DNA of 64,000 nucleotides from Saxidomus purpurata (Eukaryota; Mollusca; Bivalvia; Venerida; Veneridae), in assembly GCA_022818135.1 (NCBI GenBank), contig JAFMSR010000002.1, positions 23,087,677-23,151,676 on the forward strand. Reading direction: 5' to 3'. A program made the translations under genes and the position numbers. Below the pieces are notes generated by a model that was not told the DNA's origin, ran no database searches, and was given only the letters and a program-made list of their open reading frames with translations. Shown here piece by piece: positions 34,321 through 44,925 of the stretch. How positions within the stretch are numbered: position 1 is the stretch's first letter; the number at the start of each line of letters is the position of its first letter.

Positions 34321-35682
34321 TCAATAAGTCAACGCTTATATTGAATTAAAAATGTATGCTCGCACACCTTTGGCTACTGGCATTTTGCACAATTGTTTTG
34401 CTAAATAACCATAATAGTTGGGCAACACTGACTAGGTGTTGCAGTCAGGTAAAACAAATCTTCCTAACTTTTCAAATTTTATTTTATTCACACTGGAGTT
34501 TTGGCAAGTTCACCCGGGGAGAAATCTAATGGTTGGTCGGGACTATAAACAAGTCAAATGAAGAATAACACAAACTACTATTGATCGTTATTACAGATTA
34601 CGCTCTAATATTTAAAACAGGCTTTAACATTTCTAACACGTGTCGTTATTTTCAAAGAGTTTAATTTCTACTTTTATGTCATGAATACACATAATTATAT
34701 TGAACTGGTTTTATTTGCCTAACATGAGCATTTCCCATGTCCTGCTCTGATTTTCATTTTAAGTTTTGCACAGCACAAAGTACCCTTATTCCGATGTTAC
34801 GAATTGTGTTTTTAAGGTTGCAAGGTCTCCGTTGTCTTTTGTTTACTTATTTAATATGAAATTAGTTTCGAACCAAATATTCAGAAAACACTCAAATGTT
34901 TTTGTTGAATAAAGTTCATAGCGTTTTTGTTTCTTTCTTCTAAATTGGAATATTAAGAAGGAATATTGCAAAACAAAGATATCAAAATATTCTCGATACA
35001 AATAAATGCATGCACAAATACAGCACTTTACGACACTACTAAACTGTCAATTTATGTTTTTAATAGTATCAGTACTGCTTTGGTCAAACCAGCGTCCTTT
35101 ATTATCCATAATTTGTTTCACTTCATTGGACCAGTTATTTCTGCCTGGTCTTCAAGCTGATGTTCTTGTATAAATGAACGCATTCACAAAATAATACTAC
35201 AATTTTCAAGGAGTAAAACGTAATGGTATTATTTCTAAAAGCTGTTTGCTCTTTGCCAACTTTGGATAATTGAATTCCAACGCAAAATACCACCGTAGGG
35301 CTATAGATAAGATACATATAGTGTAGTTCTACTTTAAAATATCAATATGTGTCCAGAAAATTGCTTAACGTTTTAAGAAAGAACAACGTATATTGGTTTG
35401 CTGATTAGAAGCCAATTAATTTCTTGTTCTCCAACGTTGTTAAAATCCACAATAGGCTGTCAAAGTATATACAAATAGTATTTGCAGTACTATGAAATAT
35501 AGATACGCAGCATATAAAGCACTCGTTGATGACGAGCTACATGTCATAAAAAGTGGGCCGCATGAATGTCACAAAATGTTGGCCGCATAAATTAGCAAGA
35601 TTTATTCAAACTTTAATTGATGACTAAAAAACAATTAATTGACATTTTAGTGTTTAATACATTTTAATGAGGTTTTATTGCT

Positions 35683-35714
35683 TATATATAGACACATAGG
35701 AGTTTATTGTTTCA
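35683..35714 (+). promoter_or_regulatory. Lipocalin B core promoter (TATA and initiator)
   Basis: TATATATAG at 35683-35691 lies 31 nt before TTCAGAACC (A at 35714). The pair and its spacing match gene A. A short non-coding exon probably follows and ends near a GTAAAT donor at about 35765. Confidence 0.55.
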
Positions 35715-35905
35715 GAACCTTCACTATTGAAAAGGGCACTATTTTGCGGAAATATTAATAACATAAGTAAATAGCTAATCACACTAAAATTAAAATTAAA
35801 ATGTTTACTGCAAAAGCAATGATATTTATGATATTTTGTTTTTCCACAAAGAAATAGTATATAAATATAAACAAAATATTAAATTATATATTTCAGTAAG
35901 CAGCA

Positions 35906-36016
35906 ATGTTACGGCTCTTGTTTCTTGCAAGTTTAGCAACGACTATACAGGCAACGGAAATAAAGTTAAGGATAGAAATACCTCCTAATCCCATGCCAGG
36001 ATTTAGTACGAATGGG
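35906..36016 (+). CDS. Lipocalin B, coding exon 1
   Basis: This exon has 37 codons between acceptor TATTTCAG (ending 35896) and donor GTAAGT (36017). It encodes MLRLLFLASLATTIQA and the conserved IPPNPMPGFST segment, ending in Asn-Gly where gene A has Asp-Arg. Confidence 0.87.
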
Positions 36017-36097
36017 GTAAGTGGCTTTGTTTCATACTTATTTATTTATTTAACAAGTTCTTATGTTATAAATTAATTGCCATTGACACTAGCCTCG

Positions 36098-36152
<55 letters not shown>

Positions 36153-39100
36153 GGGGCAGAGGGAGGGAGGGGTTAATAAATGTGCCCTGCTTATGGAGCC
36201 TGCAATCTAGAGGCGAAGACGTTACCGCTTCTTTACACCTCGTAAGCTAAATATCTGATACGGAAATGTTCATGATTTAGTTTAGACATTAGTTAAGGAA
36301 AGCTATATTTAAACTTACTGATTGGAACGCGAACATGAGAGACATTGATAAGATTGCATTGGATATAATCGCAAAAATTATTTTCACCACGAGGAAAAGA
36401 GTGTAGCTGTTTGGTTAATAAATGATAAACTTTAGTTTTTCCGAGGTGACTCAAGTTCTCAATACAGATATTTTAGTATTGCTGCTGATTTGTATAATTC
36501 TGTAAAGTATAGAATATGTTTCAGTACATGGGACGATGGTATATACAGTTTCGCAAAGCTCCAGCAAGCTGCCCAGGATCCACTTTCTATACAGATTTCG
36601 AACAGAATGTTATGCCAGAGGGAAAAGCAACTCTCCTTGGTCATATGACATGGAGAAGGTGTGTATCACCGTTATTTCTAAATGACATATATATTATATT
36701 AATTTTCACGTTTAGAACATATTGACAACTAAGGCTTATTTCGAATTTTCCATTTCAATATGAATGTGTGAACACCAGTACTTCAAATTTGGGAAAGCAC
36801 AACACTTTAATATCTAAACGATTGAAATGTACACTGGCACCAGAGTACTAGACTGCCCTGTAATTTTAACAAAAAAGATACCCAAAAATATACCTAAATA
36901 ACACCTCATCATAAAAAACCCATAAATAATGGTAAAAAGTCATTTTCTGACAAATCCCCGTTAACTGTTCTATATTGTTCACATGGTGTTGAACGTTTTC
37001 GACAGGGGGTCCGGTCCCCGCTCTTTTTGTACTATTCAAGCAAGCAATTGAAGATCAACAGCGGTCGCGTTTAACAGACCATATATTTAACTACCAAACT
37101 GGTAAGTAACACTTTTTTAAAAGCTACCGTTTCTATAAAATTCTTCTAGAATATTGTGCTATTTCGCTCAGTCCGTTTTCCTGGTGTTTTTCTGTCACTG
37201 CCGACTTCCGGTACATCACCTTTCAATTTTGTAACAATTCGTTTTCATTGGTTGATAATATTCCGCGTTATATTTCGCGCACTGTGTCAAATTATTGCAT
37301 TTCGTATGTAAACAATGCTAAATGCCACTGTAAGCGGCCGTAACTGTTAACTTGTGGACAAGTAGGTACAGGAAATTTATTTACTGTAAAAACAATTTGT
37401 AAAACGTTACGTAAGCAGCGCAAAGTATCACTTCTGTGCATAACCGTATGACGTGTTTGAAAGGTCATTTGAGTTGAACCGGAAGTCAGCAGTGACAGAA
37501 AATATCAAGAAAATGGAGAGAGCGAAATAGCTCAATATTCTAGAAGAAATTTTAATAGGAAACGGTATTTTTAAAAAGTGTTAACTTACCAGTTTCGGGT
37601 AGATAAATATATTGTATGTTAAACGGACCGCTGTTGATCTTCAATTGCTTGCTTGAATAGTACAAAGAGCGGGGATCGGCCTGCCGGAAAACGTTCAACA
37701 CCATGTGAATAATATAGAACAGTGTAAACGGGGGTTTGTCAGAAATGACTTTTTACCATTTTTTTTTTCATGATAAGGTGTTATTTAGGTATATTTTTGG
37801 GTAATTTTTGTTAAAATTACAGGGCAGTCTAGTACTCCGGTGCCAGTGGAAATGTATTACGGTAAAATTAAAACAGTTTAGAACCGAAACATTTCAAAAG
37901 TAAAACCAAACTCATCTACTTATTCAAAAGCTCAGCTGTTCGTACCGGAGATAAATTGCCCTCTGGACGAAAGTATCACAGTAATAAGATAAGTCAAATC
38001 AAAGAGCAGTCAATCGATGCGGAACAGGCAATATTTCCGCGAGCTTTAGAATTCATTTTGCTTTTAACAGAAACAATGAATGTGTTATATACATTTATTT
38101 ATGCAGTGTGTTGTACAATTGTATTATCTTAAAGCTGCTTGCTCTCATATATTGCAATAATATAAAGTTCTTCAAACTCTCTGAAAATAACATAATTTAG
38201 AATGAATACTCAAATAATAAGGTTCCAGTATAACTTCCTGTAAAGTATATCTGTACATTTGAAATTATACGCAACCAAAGTCAAAATATAACCATATAAC
38301 GTAGCGGTGCCGGTATACCAAACTGACAAACATTTCCAATGAATATTTGCAATCTTCTACATAGATGTTTACTTCTGTTGTTGTCTGTTATATTTTATGT
38401 TGTAGTACATGTAAATCATTTTTGAGAAATTTAATTTGTTTTCACCGGAAACTGTGAACGAGCTGCTTTAAAACGGAAATATGTTGAAGGTGTTGGTGAG
38501 CTTGGGTTGACGGCACCGTTACACGATATGTTTATTTTGGAATTTCAAAAGCGTTTGTAACACTTCATAATTTGGTATCATATAATTTCAAAATTTTTAC
38601 TGGAGCCTTTTTATGCGATGATTCGTCTAAAATATGTTACTTTCAGACAGTTCTTGTTAACATTGAAAGAAAACAAAGTCATATTATCTTATATGCACTG
38701 CGTATATATTTGATAGATGTAAGTTAATTTTATTTTCTTTACATTTGTAGCGGTGGTCTGTGCAACAGCGTAACACAGCGAATGTTCGTGAACGCGCCAG
38801 GATTTTTTAAGATGGTAGACAATAATGGTATCTTAATCATTAAATTTTAAGGTATAGTCCGGTGCTCTATGAGGTGATTTAAACTTCAAAACAAATGACA
38901 TAGTAAATATCCATCGAAGGGCTATCAAATGATAGCATAAATACTACCAAAACCTTTATGTTTTTATGAGAATCACCCATTCATTTTGACCCACTAGACT
39001 AAAATGGATATTAACAATAATATGTGATACAGAGTTTCAAAATAACTATAATATATTGTTATTAATCAAGTTATTTCATATTGGCCTTGTTATTTCTCCA

Positions 39101-42100
39101 AGGGTGGTCGTATTGGCCTAAGGCCGAAGGCCGAGGGCCAATACGACTGCCCGAGGACAAATAACAACAAATCAAAGGGATGCCACGTACCAAACGCCCT
39201 CCCAAACCCCCACCCCCAAGGCCACCACCAACCCCCCCCCCCACAACCGACCCCAATGCTAATATGAAATCACTTGATTAATGATAATTTTATTATTAAA
39301 ATTTACAATATTGGCTAGATAAACAAGAATATAAAGATAATCTAACATGTTCATGAGTTGTGTATAAGGAAATCCCATCCAAGGGTTGAGATACGTCACA
39401 AAAATGAGGCTCTGCCGAGTTGTTTCGGACGTATCTCAACCCGAGGGTGAGATTTCCTTATCCACAACTCAATGAACATGATAGATTTATTTTCCCACCG
39501 TTTGAATCGCATTTTCACACAAGTAAGAAGAAATAAATATACAGGAGGGGGATGAAAAAATGAAAATCAACTTTTTCTTGAATTTTACTTCAAAACTGTT
39601 ATGGATAGATAGAAAATGATCTAAGAAAATGAAAACCATAACCCTATGTTTATTTCAAAAATTAAAATTTTACGGTCATTTTTCGATATCAGCATGAGTC
39701 TAAAAACAAAATGGCGTCGTTTAAAAATCTAACGGAAGTAACTTCTCCTAATTGGCCCTCTCTTTTAAACCAATCAGAATGCTTGAATTCCATATTGGCC
39801 CTGCTTTTCTCATTGTAAAGTTGAATAATAATGTCTGCAACTTTACATAAATGTCATTATTTACATGCATATACATGTTTTGCTAATCGACGACTGATTA
39901 GTTTGGTTTGGCGCTGCTGCAACATATTTACATAAAAATACAAATTTTCGGTACCAGCAACGGACTATACCTATACAATTTTTGTAAAGCATTACCGATA
40001 TTCCCCTATTTACTGACTCATTGGCGTTCTTAATTGGCATGTCATCCAGCAATGACACTTGGGTCATTTTAGGTACATCAAGCTGATTATTTTCTTGGGG
40101 TTTAACGCCCGTTTCACAAGTATTTTGATTTTTAAAGGGGGTCAGTTTACCTAACTATCGTTCCTGAAAAGATTAAGCACTGTGGCGGACAGTTAACTAA
40201 TGTTTGAAAAGCTTGTATTGTTGTTCGTCCCATTTTGCATTTTTAATAATGTGTATGTATAGTAGCAAAGTTATTTGGACATGGAATATAATTTAACTAA
40301 ACTAATCAGAAGGTTAAGCATTAGACTCCCAGCATCCATAAGAAACAGCCAGCTTGCTCAACTGTACTAACATGGTTGGTAGCGGGGATCAAACTCATGA
40401 CCACCTGTCAATACGAAATATCACAGTCTGCGATCTAAACATTCAACCACGAAGACTGGCTTGTGAGGTAACTGTTCCTCGTGACTTTTTTTATCAGATG
40501 GTGTTTGTTAAGTACAATAAGATACCGCTGAGCGTTCTCATACTTAGCTCGGTGTGGCATGCATGCGATGTTATGAATGTCAGAACCCTGAACAATCACA
40601 AGAAATCTTTGAAGTGTACTTACTGTGTGATAATAGTATAAAACATTATAACTAGAGTCACTTTCGTTCATTTATCTGATGGCAACAAAAGTACTTGAGC
40701 ATTTTTAAAATTTGGGAGACGTCCGGGTAAAGGTAAGGCATTATCTGTAGCATACTTTTTCAGAAATGCATGTATGTACTCTCTTTCTTCGCAACTCAGG
40801 ATGTTTAATAGTTTTTACCAGTCAAACCATGAACTCTTTGTTTCAAACCATCGACATCAAGTGATCTTCCAAAAACATATAATTTCTTTTTTCAGTTGTA
40901 TGCAAAAAGCAAAACATATTTCTACATATACGGCTACCTTTAAAGAAAAATTGCTGGCCTGGTTTTATTCTCTCTTTGCTCTTATGTTTTACACTACTTG
41001 TCCTAGGCCCAGACCGCCTATGATTGTACAATGCAGATTTAATCACAAGATCCAGCTCATCTTTGGACAGTTCTTGACAATATTGACGGAACTCAATAAC
41101 AGAGTCAAAATCTATTTTTGCACTACATGGTGTTCTATTATAAAACTCTTTACAGCCACATGTTTCCGCCTTGAATTTTCTTTGGATTTCATACTCTCTA
41201 CAGTCTATATCTGAGGGTTCAATATTAACAGTAGCAACATTACAACATTCTGCAACATTCACATCATTACCACAAGAAACACATCATCAACATCAGATTC
41301 ATAATTTAAATTTTCAGTGTCACTGTTACTCTCACTTATTTCTGATGCCAAGTCTGAATTTTGGAAATAGAGCTCATTAACATAGCTTAGGTCTTCAATA
41401 AAATTTTCATCATGACTTTGAGATATTTCGTATGGAATAGTGCTAGCAGTACTTCGTTGAGACATTTTAAATCGGCCTTCAAGGCTTCATTTCAAATTTG
41501 CCACCAGTACATTACTATAAACAAACTGTTGCCAACGGAGTCACGTCCGGGTTAATTACGGTGAAAGGTTAAATTGAATTAATCTATACTTCACAATATG
41601 TTCTGATCGATTTAACACAAAACATAACTTCTTATCTTATTATCTGGTAATTGTGAGTAACACTCCAACGATGACAGAATGCATATTTGCATTGTTTTAC
41701 GTAAACAGATTTGAAAATTTTCCTCATGTCTTTGTCCGCCATCTTTAGTCGACACACTTTACCACCAAGGGGAAAAACCGTGCAAAACGTCGAATTAGGT
41801 TAATGAACGCTATATCATTATGTGGTAGCGGAAAGTGTAGACATGTGAGCTGTAGACCAAGTACATCTATTCGCGCACTACTGAGAAAATCGCAGAAACA
41901 TATGTGTAATTGAAAATAAATTGACATAATTTCTGACGTCAGACTGTACGCGTGTTTTCTAAACGTTACGTCACGCCTCATCTGGGCCCATTTCTGCTGA
42001 CGGCGTTACTAATACACGAGAGTGGTTATGTGACCATATAACTATAATAACACCAATTGAGAGATTACAGATAACATACAAGAAGCGACAACTTATGAGG

Positions 42101-42678
42101 GAACGCGACTTCAATGCTAACCGCTGTTATTGTTGTAGCTTTTATAACCGTATACTTTCTTTCTTTTATAAATAAGGAGACACTATGAGTGGTCTTATGA
42201 TAGTTGTCGCAATGGATTATAAAAATTTCGTTGTTCACTGGGGATGCACAAAGATGTCAGCATCAGGGAAAACATGTGAAGATCCATGGTTAAGCACAGG
42301 AACGAGACTTCCTGTTCCACCAAAGGGAGTCGTAGCCGCCATTGAGAATATTCTGCGCAGTAGATTTGGTGTTACCATTGGCGAGTTGACAAAAATACCT
42401 CATGCAACGCGTAAGTTGTTATAAATCTTTTTTTATATTTTAACATTATTCAGTCTTTATAAGTGCAGAGTTTTGAGATTTATAAGTAAATGACGTGACA
42501 GCTTATTTGGTAACAACTTATGAGAGATAGGTTAATAAGAATTGACAGATAGTATACCTTATATCGAAACAGTAGATTTCTTAAGACATAATACATACAT
42601 ATTTTAAATACATGTAGTTGTAAATTTAACATTTCAGCATGTTTGTCAAAACCTTCAAAGGCATGTCCACGGATTTAA
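35906..42678 (+). CDS. Secreted lipocalin, gene B (five coding exons, 198 aa)
   Basis: join(35906-36016, 36525-36658, 38751-38827, 42177-42410, 42638-42678) has the same exon lengths and phases as gene A. The product has a 16-residue signal peptide, then Y-M-G-R-W-Y, C-P-G, G-G-L-C-N-S-V, W-G-C-T, P-W-L-S-T-G-T-R, VPP, and a C-terminal C-P-R-I. I count 43 differences from A in 198 residues, about 78% identity. Two are notable: the usual TDY of block 2 reads M-D-Y, and the last exon carries an extra Cys (P-C-L-S). No stop or frameshift is seen. It is probably secreted and binds a small hydrophobic ligand, as is usual for the family; its specificity is unknown. Confidence 0.87.
36095..36240. 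repeat. (AG)n microsatellite and SINE remnant in intron 1 of B
   Basis: AG dinucleotides run from about 36101 to 36147, then a G-rich stretch. They are followed by TAGAGGCGAAGACGTTACCG, which is the reverse strand of the tRNA-like SINE head also seen in A and C. Confidence 0.7.
36525..36658 (+). CDS. Lipocalin B, coding exon 2 (G-x-W block)
   Basis: The acceptor TGTTTCAG ends at 36524 and the donor GTGTGT begins at 36659. It encodes Y-M-G-R-W-Y-I-Q-F-R-K and ends T-W-R plus the split codon, matching gene A in length and frame. Confidence 0.87.
36832..37848. mobile_element. 1017-bp foldback transposon in intron 2 of lipocalin B
   Basis: It begins CACTGGCACCAGAGTACTAG and ends with the inverse of CACTGGCACCGGAGTACTAG. 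The two arms are inverted repeats of roughly 380 bp (about 36832-37217 and 37466-37848) around a centre of about 250 bp. It is flanked by the 8-bp duplication GAAATGTA (36824-36831 and 37849-37856). Gene A has an uninterrupted site at about 21766-21785 (ATTGAAACGTATAGCGG). There is no long ORF, so it is non-autonomous. An 8-bp duplication fits hAT- or P-like transposition; the superfamily is not settled. Confidence 0.85.
38131..38472. mobile_element. TTAA-flanked MITE in intron 2 of lipocalin B
   Basis: It begins TTAAAGCTGCTTGCTC and ends GTGAACGAGCTGCTTTAA. It is the same family as 21337-21677 and 25526-25901. Gene A has TATTAAAACG with one TTAA near 23405, the empty site. Confidence 0.7.
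38751..38827 (+). CDS. Lipocalin B, coding exon 3
   Basis: A 77-nt exon after acceptor ATTTGTAG and before donor GTATCT. It encodes GGLCNSVTQR and APGFFKMVDNN. The split first codon gives Ser where A has Arg. Confidence 0.86.
39100..39152. repeat. Short hairpin (GTCGTATTGGCC palindrome)
   Basis: GTCGTATTGGCC and GGCCAATACGAC face each other across a GC-rich loop of about 22 bp. This lies in a repeat whose right part (39480-39780) is found inverted at 52780-53240. Confidence 0.6.
39166..39250 (-). mobile_element. Microsatellite-bearing element, fragment
   Basis: AACAACAAATCAAAGGGATG and GCCACGTACCAAACGC match the conserved end of the element at 33842-34075. They are followed by a degraded C-rich tract instead of (CA)n. 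Confidence 0.55.
39346..39480. repeat. Palindromic hairpin element
   Basis: CATGTTCATGAGTTGTG at the left matches, inverted, CACAACTCAATGAACATG at the right. The arms continue through GGAAATC and TTGAGATACGTC. Half of the same hairpin appears at 53249-53345. Confidence 0.65.
39481..39790. repeat. Dispersed repeat, inverted copy at 52780-53240
   Basis: The stretch from ATAGATTTATTTTC through AAAATGGCGTCG to the GGCCCTC near 39755 is the reverse complement, with divergence, of 52785-53245. It contains no ORF of note. Confidence 0.55.
40080..40470 (-). mobile_element. SINE-like repeat in intron 3 of lipocalin B, interrupted
   Basis: It is homologous to 24480-24740 in gene A. Here about 130 bp (40182-40311) is inserted, flanked by ATTAAGCACT and GTTAAGCATT. 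Gene A has only one TTAAGTACT at that place, so this is a later insertion. Confidence 0.45.
40843..41465 (-). pseudogene. Transposon-type protein, frameshifted and truncated
   Basis: Two minus-strand reading frames, 41465-41259 (starting MSQRSTAS) and about 41275-40843, read as one protein joined by a one-base shift near 41270-41280. The first part is acidic and Ser/Asn-rich. The second has C-x-C-K near its start, then C-Q-E-L-S-K-D-E-L-D-L, a basic H-K-S-K-E-R stretch and F-L-H. From memory, this spacing is that of the N-terminal part of a family of uncharacterised, transposon-borne integrase-type proteins of cnidarians and molluscs. The C-terminal catalytic part is missing. The relic lies in intron 3 of lipocalin B, in opposite orientation, so it is an insertion. 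The family assignment is from recall only. Confidence 0.5.
42177..42410 (+). CDS. Lipocalin B, coding exon 4
   Basis: A 234-nt exon with acceptor AAATAAG and the consensus donor GTAAGT. It encodes IVVAMDYKNFVVHWGC and PWLSTGTRLPVPPKG. Reading past the donor stops within four codons. Confidence 0.87.
42638..42678 (+). CDS. Lipocalin B, terminal coding exon 5
   Basis: A 41-nt exon after ATTTCAG, encoding 13 residues that end K-A-C-P-R-I and a TAA at 42676-42678. ATTAAA at 42767-42772 is a candidate poly(A) signal, in the same relative place as in A. Confidence 0.75.
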
Positions 42679-43980
42679 TAACCATAGACGTCACGAGTAC
42701 AAGAAGTGTATGGATCATATCAAGTGCATTGTGAAATGTTGCTTATTTGGTTTTCTCTTCTTTGGCATTAAATGATTTAAACTCTTTTTCAGTGTTGAAG
42801 TTTTAATTGGATGACAACACATACAATTCATAAATGTATGTATTTGTCATAAAAAAATACCCGCTATATATTCTGAACGTGACGAGGAGCTAAAACATGA
42901 ATTTGAAACAATTTGAGCTTGTTAAAATAACTTCCGAGTTAGAGTTTTTCAAGTCTCTGTCGACCACCATATTTAATTGAATGACTACATTGTTCAACTG
43001 GGTGTAAATTAATGTTGTACGATAAATCCTAAAATTAGCTATAATGCCTGTTTTGATTTCAGATAATCGTCGGCTACCCATGACCTATGCATTATGTTGC
43101 CTAGATTGAGAGAACAGTTATGAGACAAAAATGTGCAGTGTATCAGCATTTACAGTAAGAAAAGATAATATTCACCAAGTAAGACTGAAATGTATAAGGC
43201 CCGGCGAGAGATTTTGATATTGCTACTTGCTCACGGATATCGTTACATAAAATTCAGAAATCTTGTGAATGATATATTCTAGCCAGTCTCCACTCAGAAA
43301 ATAATTTTATATGATAGAATTTTAAGAATATTCATAGTGAGTTGATTGACATTTTACTCCTTATTGCATGCATAAAAATCTAAATCAGTTACAATTAATT
43401 ATACACTGCAAATACAGTTTTGAAGCATTCACATGAATAACATATGTAGTATGTGTGTAAAATAATTCTATTAACCGTTAGGAATGAGAAAAACATGAAT
43501 ATACTTTTTGTTTTCCAACAGTTTTTGTTTATAAAGAGTAGGCCTACTCGTTTTGTGACGAGCGCCTTGATTGGTAGGTGTCTGCTCTATTCTGTTTACT
43601 AAAAAAACAACAACAATACACTACCCAATTAACCAACAATTGACGAATGTAGTGAAAAGGAATAGTCAACCGTGTTTCCGTCGATGATATAAAATATACA
43701 AAAGCTAGACCGTGGGCTTGAAACTTGGGTAACTTCCTGATTTATAAATTTCAAGAGGGTCATGATCATCTAAATAGAGGTACGTTCAACGACCAACCAC
43801 TACTCAATCGGCATATGACGGTATGTGTATCGGGTACAGTATGCCATGGTCGTTCCAACGTAGCCAACACTGACGTTACAGACCTGCCCGTGAAGGATAA
43901 AACAGAACAAATTGCGACGGCGTACCACAATAATTATTTTAAAACTTATTTAGGAAACTAGAGGTAATGGTCAGGCTTTA
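42679..43980. repeat. Downstream flank of lipocalin B
   Basis: 42880-43080 aligns with 30280-30470 (copy C). 43140-43620 aligns with 49200-49620 (copy D). 43625-43960 aligns with 480-840 and 50470-50800. These alignments show that the flank was duplicated with the gene. No coding region is seen. Confidence 0.65.
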
Positions 43981-44054
43981 ATTCGCCTTTAGCGAAAACT
44001 GAGCGAATGAATGAACTTTTTCAAGGCATAAGTGCGTTGTGCAAACACTATTTT

Positions 44055-44115
44055 ATAGTATGACCTTTGTGTGTTGGTAGTGTATATGTGTGTGTGTATA
44101 TTGTGTGTGTGTGTG

Positions 44116-44147
<32 letters not shown>

Positions 44148-44212
44148 ATTGGGTGCGTGGGGCTCGTTTGGGAGGCTGCGTTTTGGGTACTGCTTCCCTG
44201 TTTTTTTTTTAA
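44055..44212 (+). mobile_element. Microsatellite-bearing element with (GT)n
   Basis: GT tracts at 44071-44147, then GGGGCTCGTTTGGGAGGCTG, CGTTTTGGGTAC, TTCCCTG and a T-run. This is the same end as the other copies, with a pure T tail in place of TTGATATTATTTTTG. Confidence 0.6.
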
Positions 44213-44322
44213 ATGACACTAACCTTTACATGCTATGGCATTTAAAGAAATATTACCGTCAATAGTGAACGACAATCATTATATCTAATTAGATATTTAT
44301 CACTGATTTATACTTAAGAAAA

Positions 44323-44461
44323 ATATTCGTTCCAGCGGTGTTCATCTGCTTATAAACAACGATTTGGAGTTCTCATGCGAGGTAATGAACCACGAAGGCC
44401 GTACGCATGAAAACGACAAGGAGTTGTTAATAAGCCGATGAACACCGCTGGAACGAATATT
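44323..44461. repeat. Palindromic hairpin element
   Basis: ATATTCGTTCCAGCGGTGTT and CATCTGCTTAT on the left mirror ATAAGCCGATG and AACACCGCTGGAACGAATAT on the right. The centre contains CATGCGAGG and CGTACGCATG. Confidence 0.7.
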
Positions 44462-44711
44462 ATTTCGATTCTAACATGATCAAAATCATTATAAGGGAAA
44501 GAAATGCCGCGGATGTTTAACAAATCTGCATTACCCAGACTATATGCGTATAAGTTTATAAAACGGGTAAGATAAAAAGAAACACGTCATTTCACCCTAT
44601 GACTCATTTTAATTTATTCAAATAAATTAATCCTATTCACGTTTATCTCATAAAACAGTTTACTGTGTGAAATTATTAGCAAACAAATCTTGAACTGATA
44701 CTACCAATAGG

Positions 44712-44925
44712 GTGCCGACAAACTTCGGACCATCGACACTTCGGATAATCACTTCGGACCACATTTTATAGACACTTCGAACCACATTAATGGACACTTC
44801 GTACCACATCAATATACACTTCGGACCATGAAAATATATCGCGCAAATTCTTAAATGACACTTCAAACCATCAAAATATTATAGCAAAATATTATGTGAC
44901 CTCTCGGACCATGAAATACTATTGC
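44712..44925. repeat. Degenerate ACTTCGGACCA minisatellite
   Basis: ACTTCGGACCA or a close variant recurs about eight times at spacings mostly of 20-30 bp, each usually followed by an A/T-rich spacer. The last units (near 44850-44910) are more diverged. Confidence 0.7.

Noticed and set aside
41171..41380. Plus-strand frames over 40774-41380
   Set aside because: They are the opposite strand of the transposon-type protein, whose minus-strand reading has the coherent composition.
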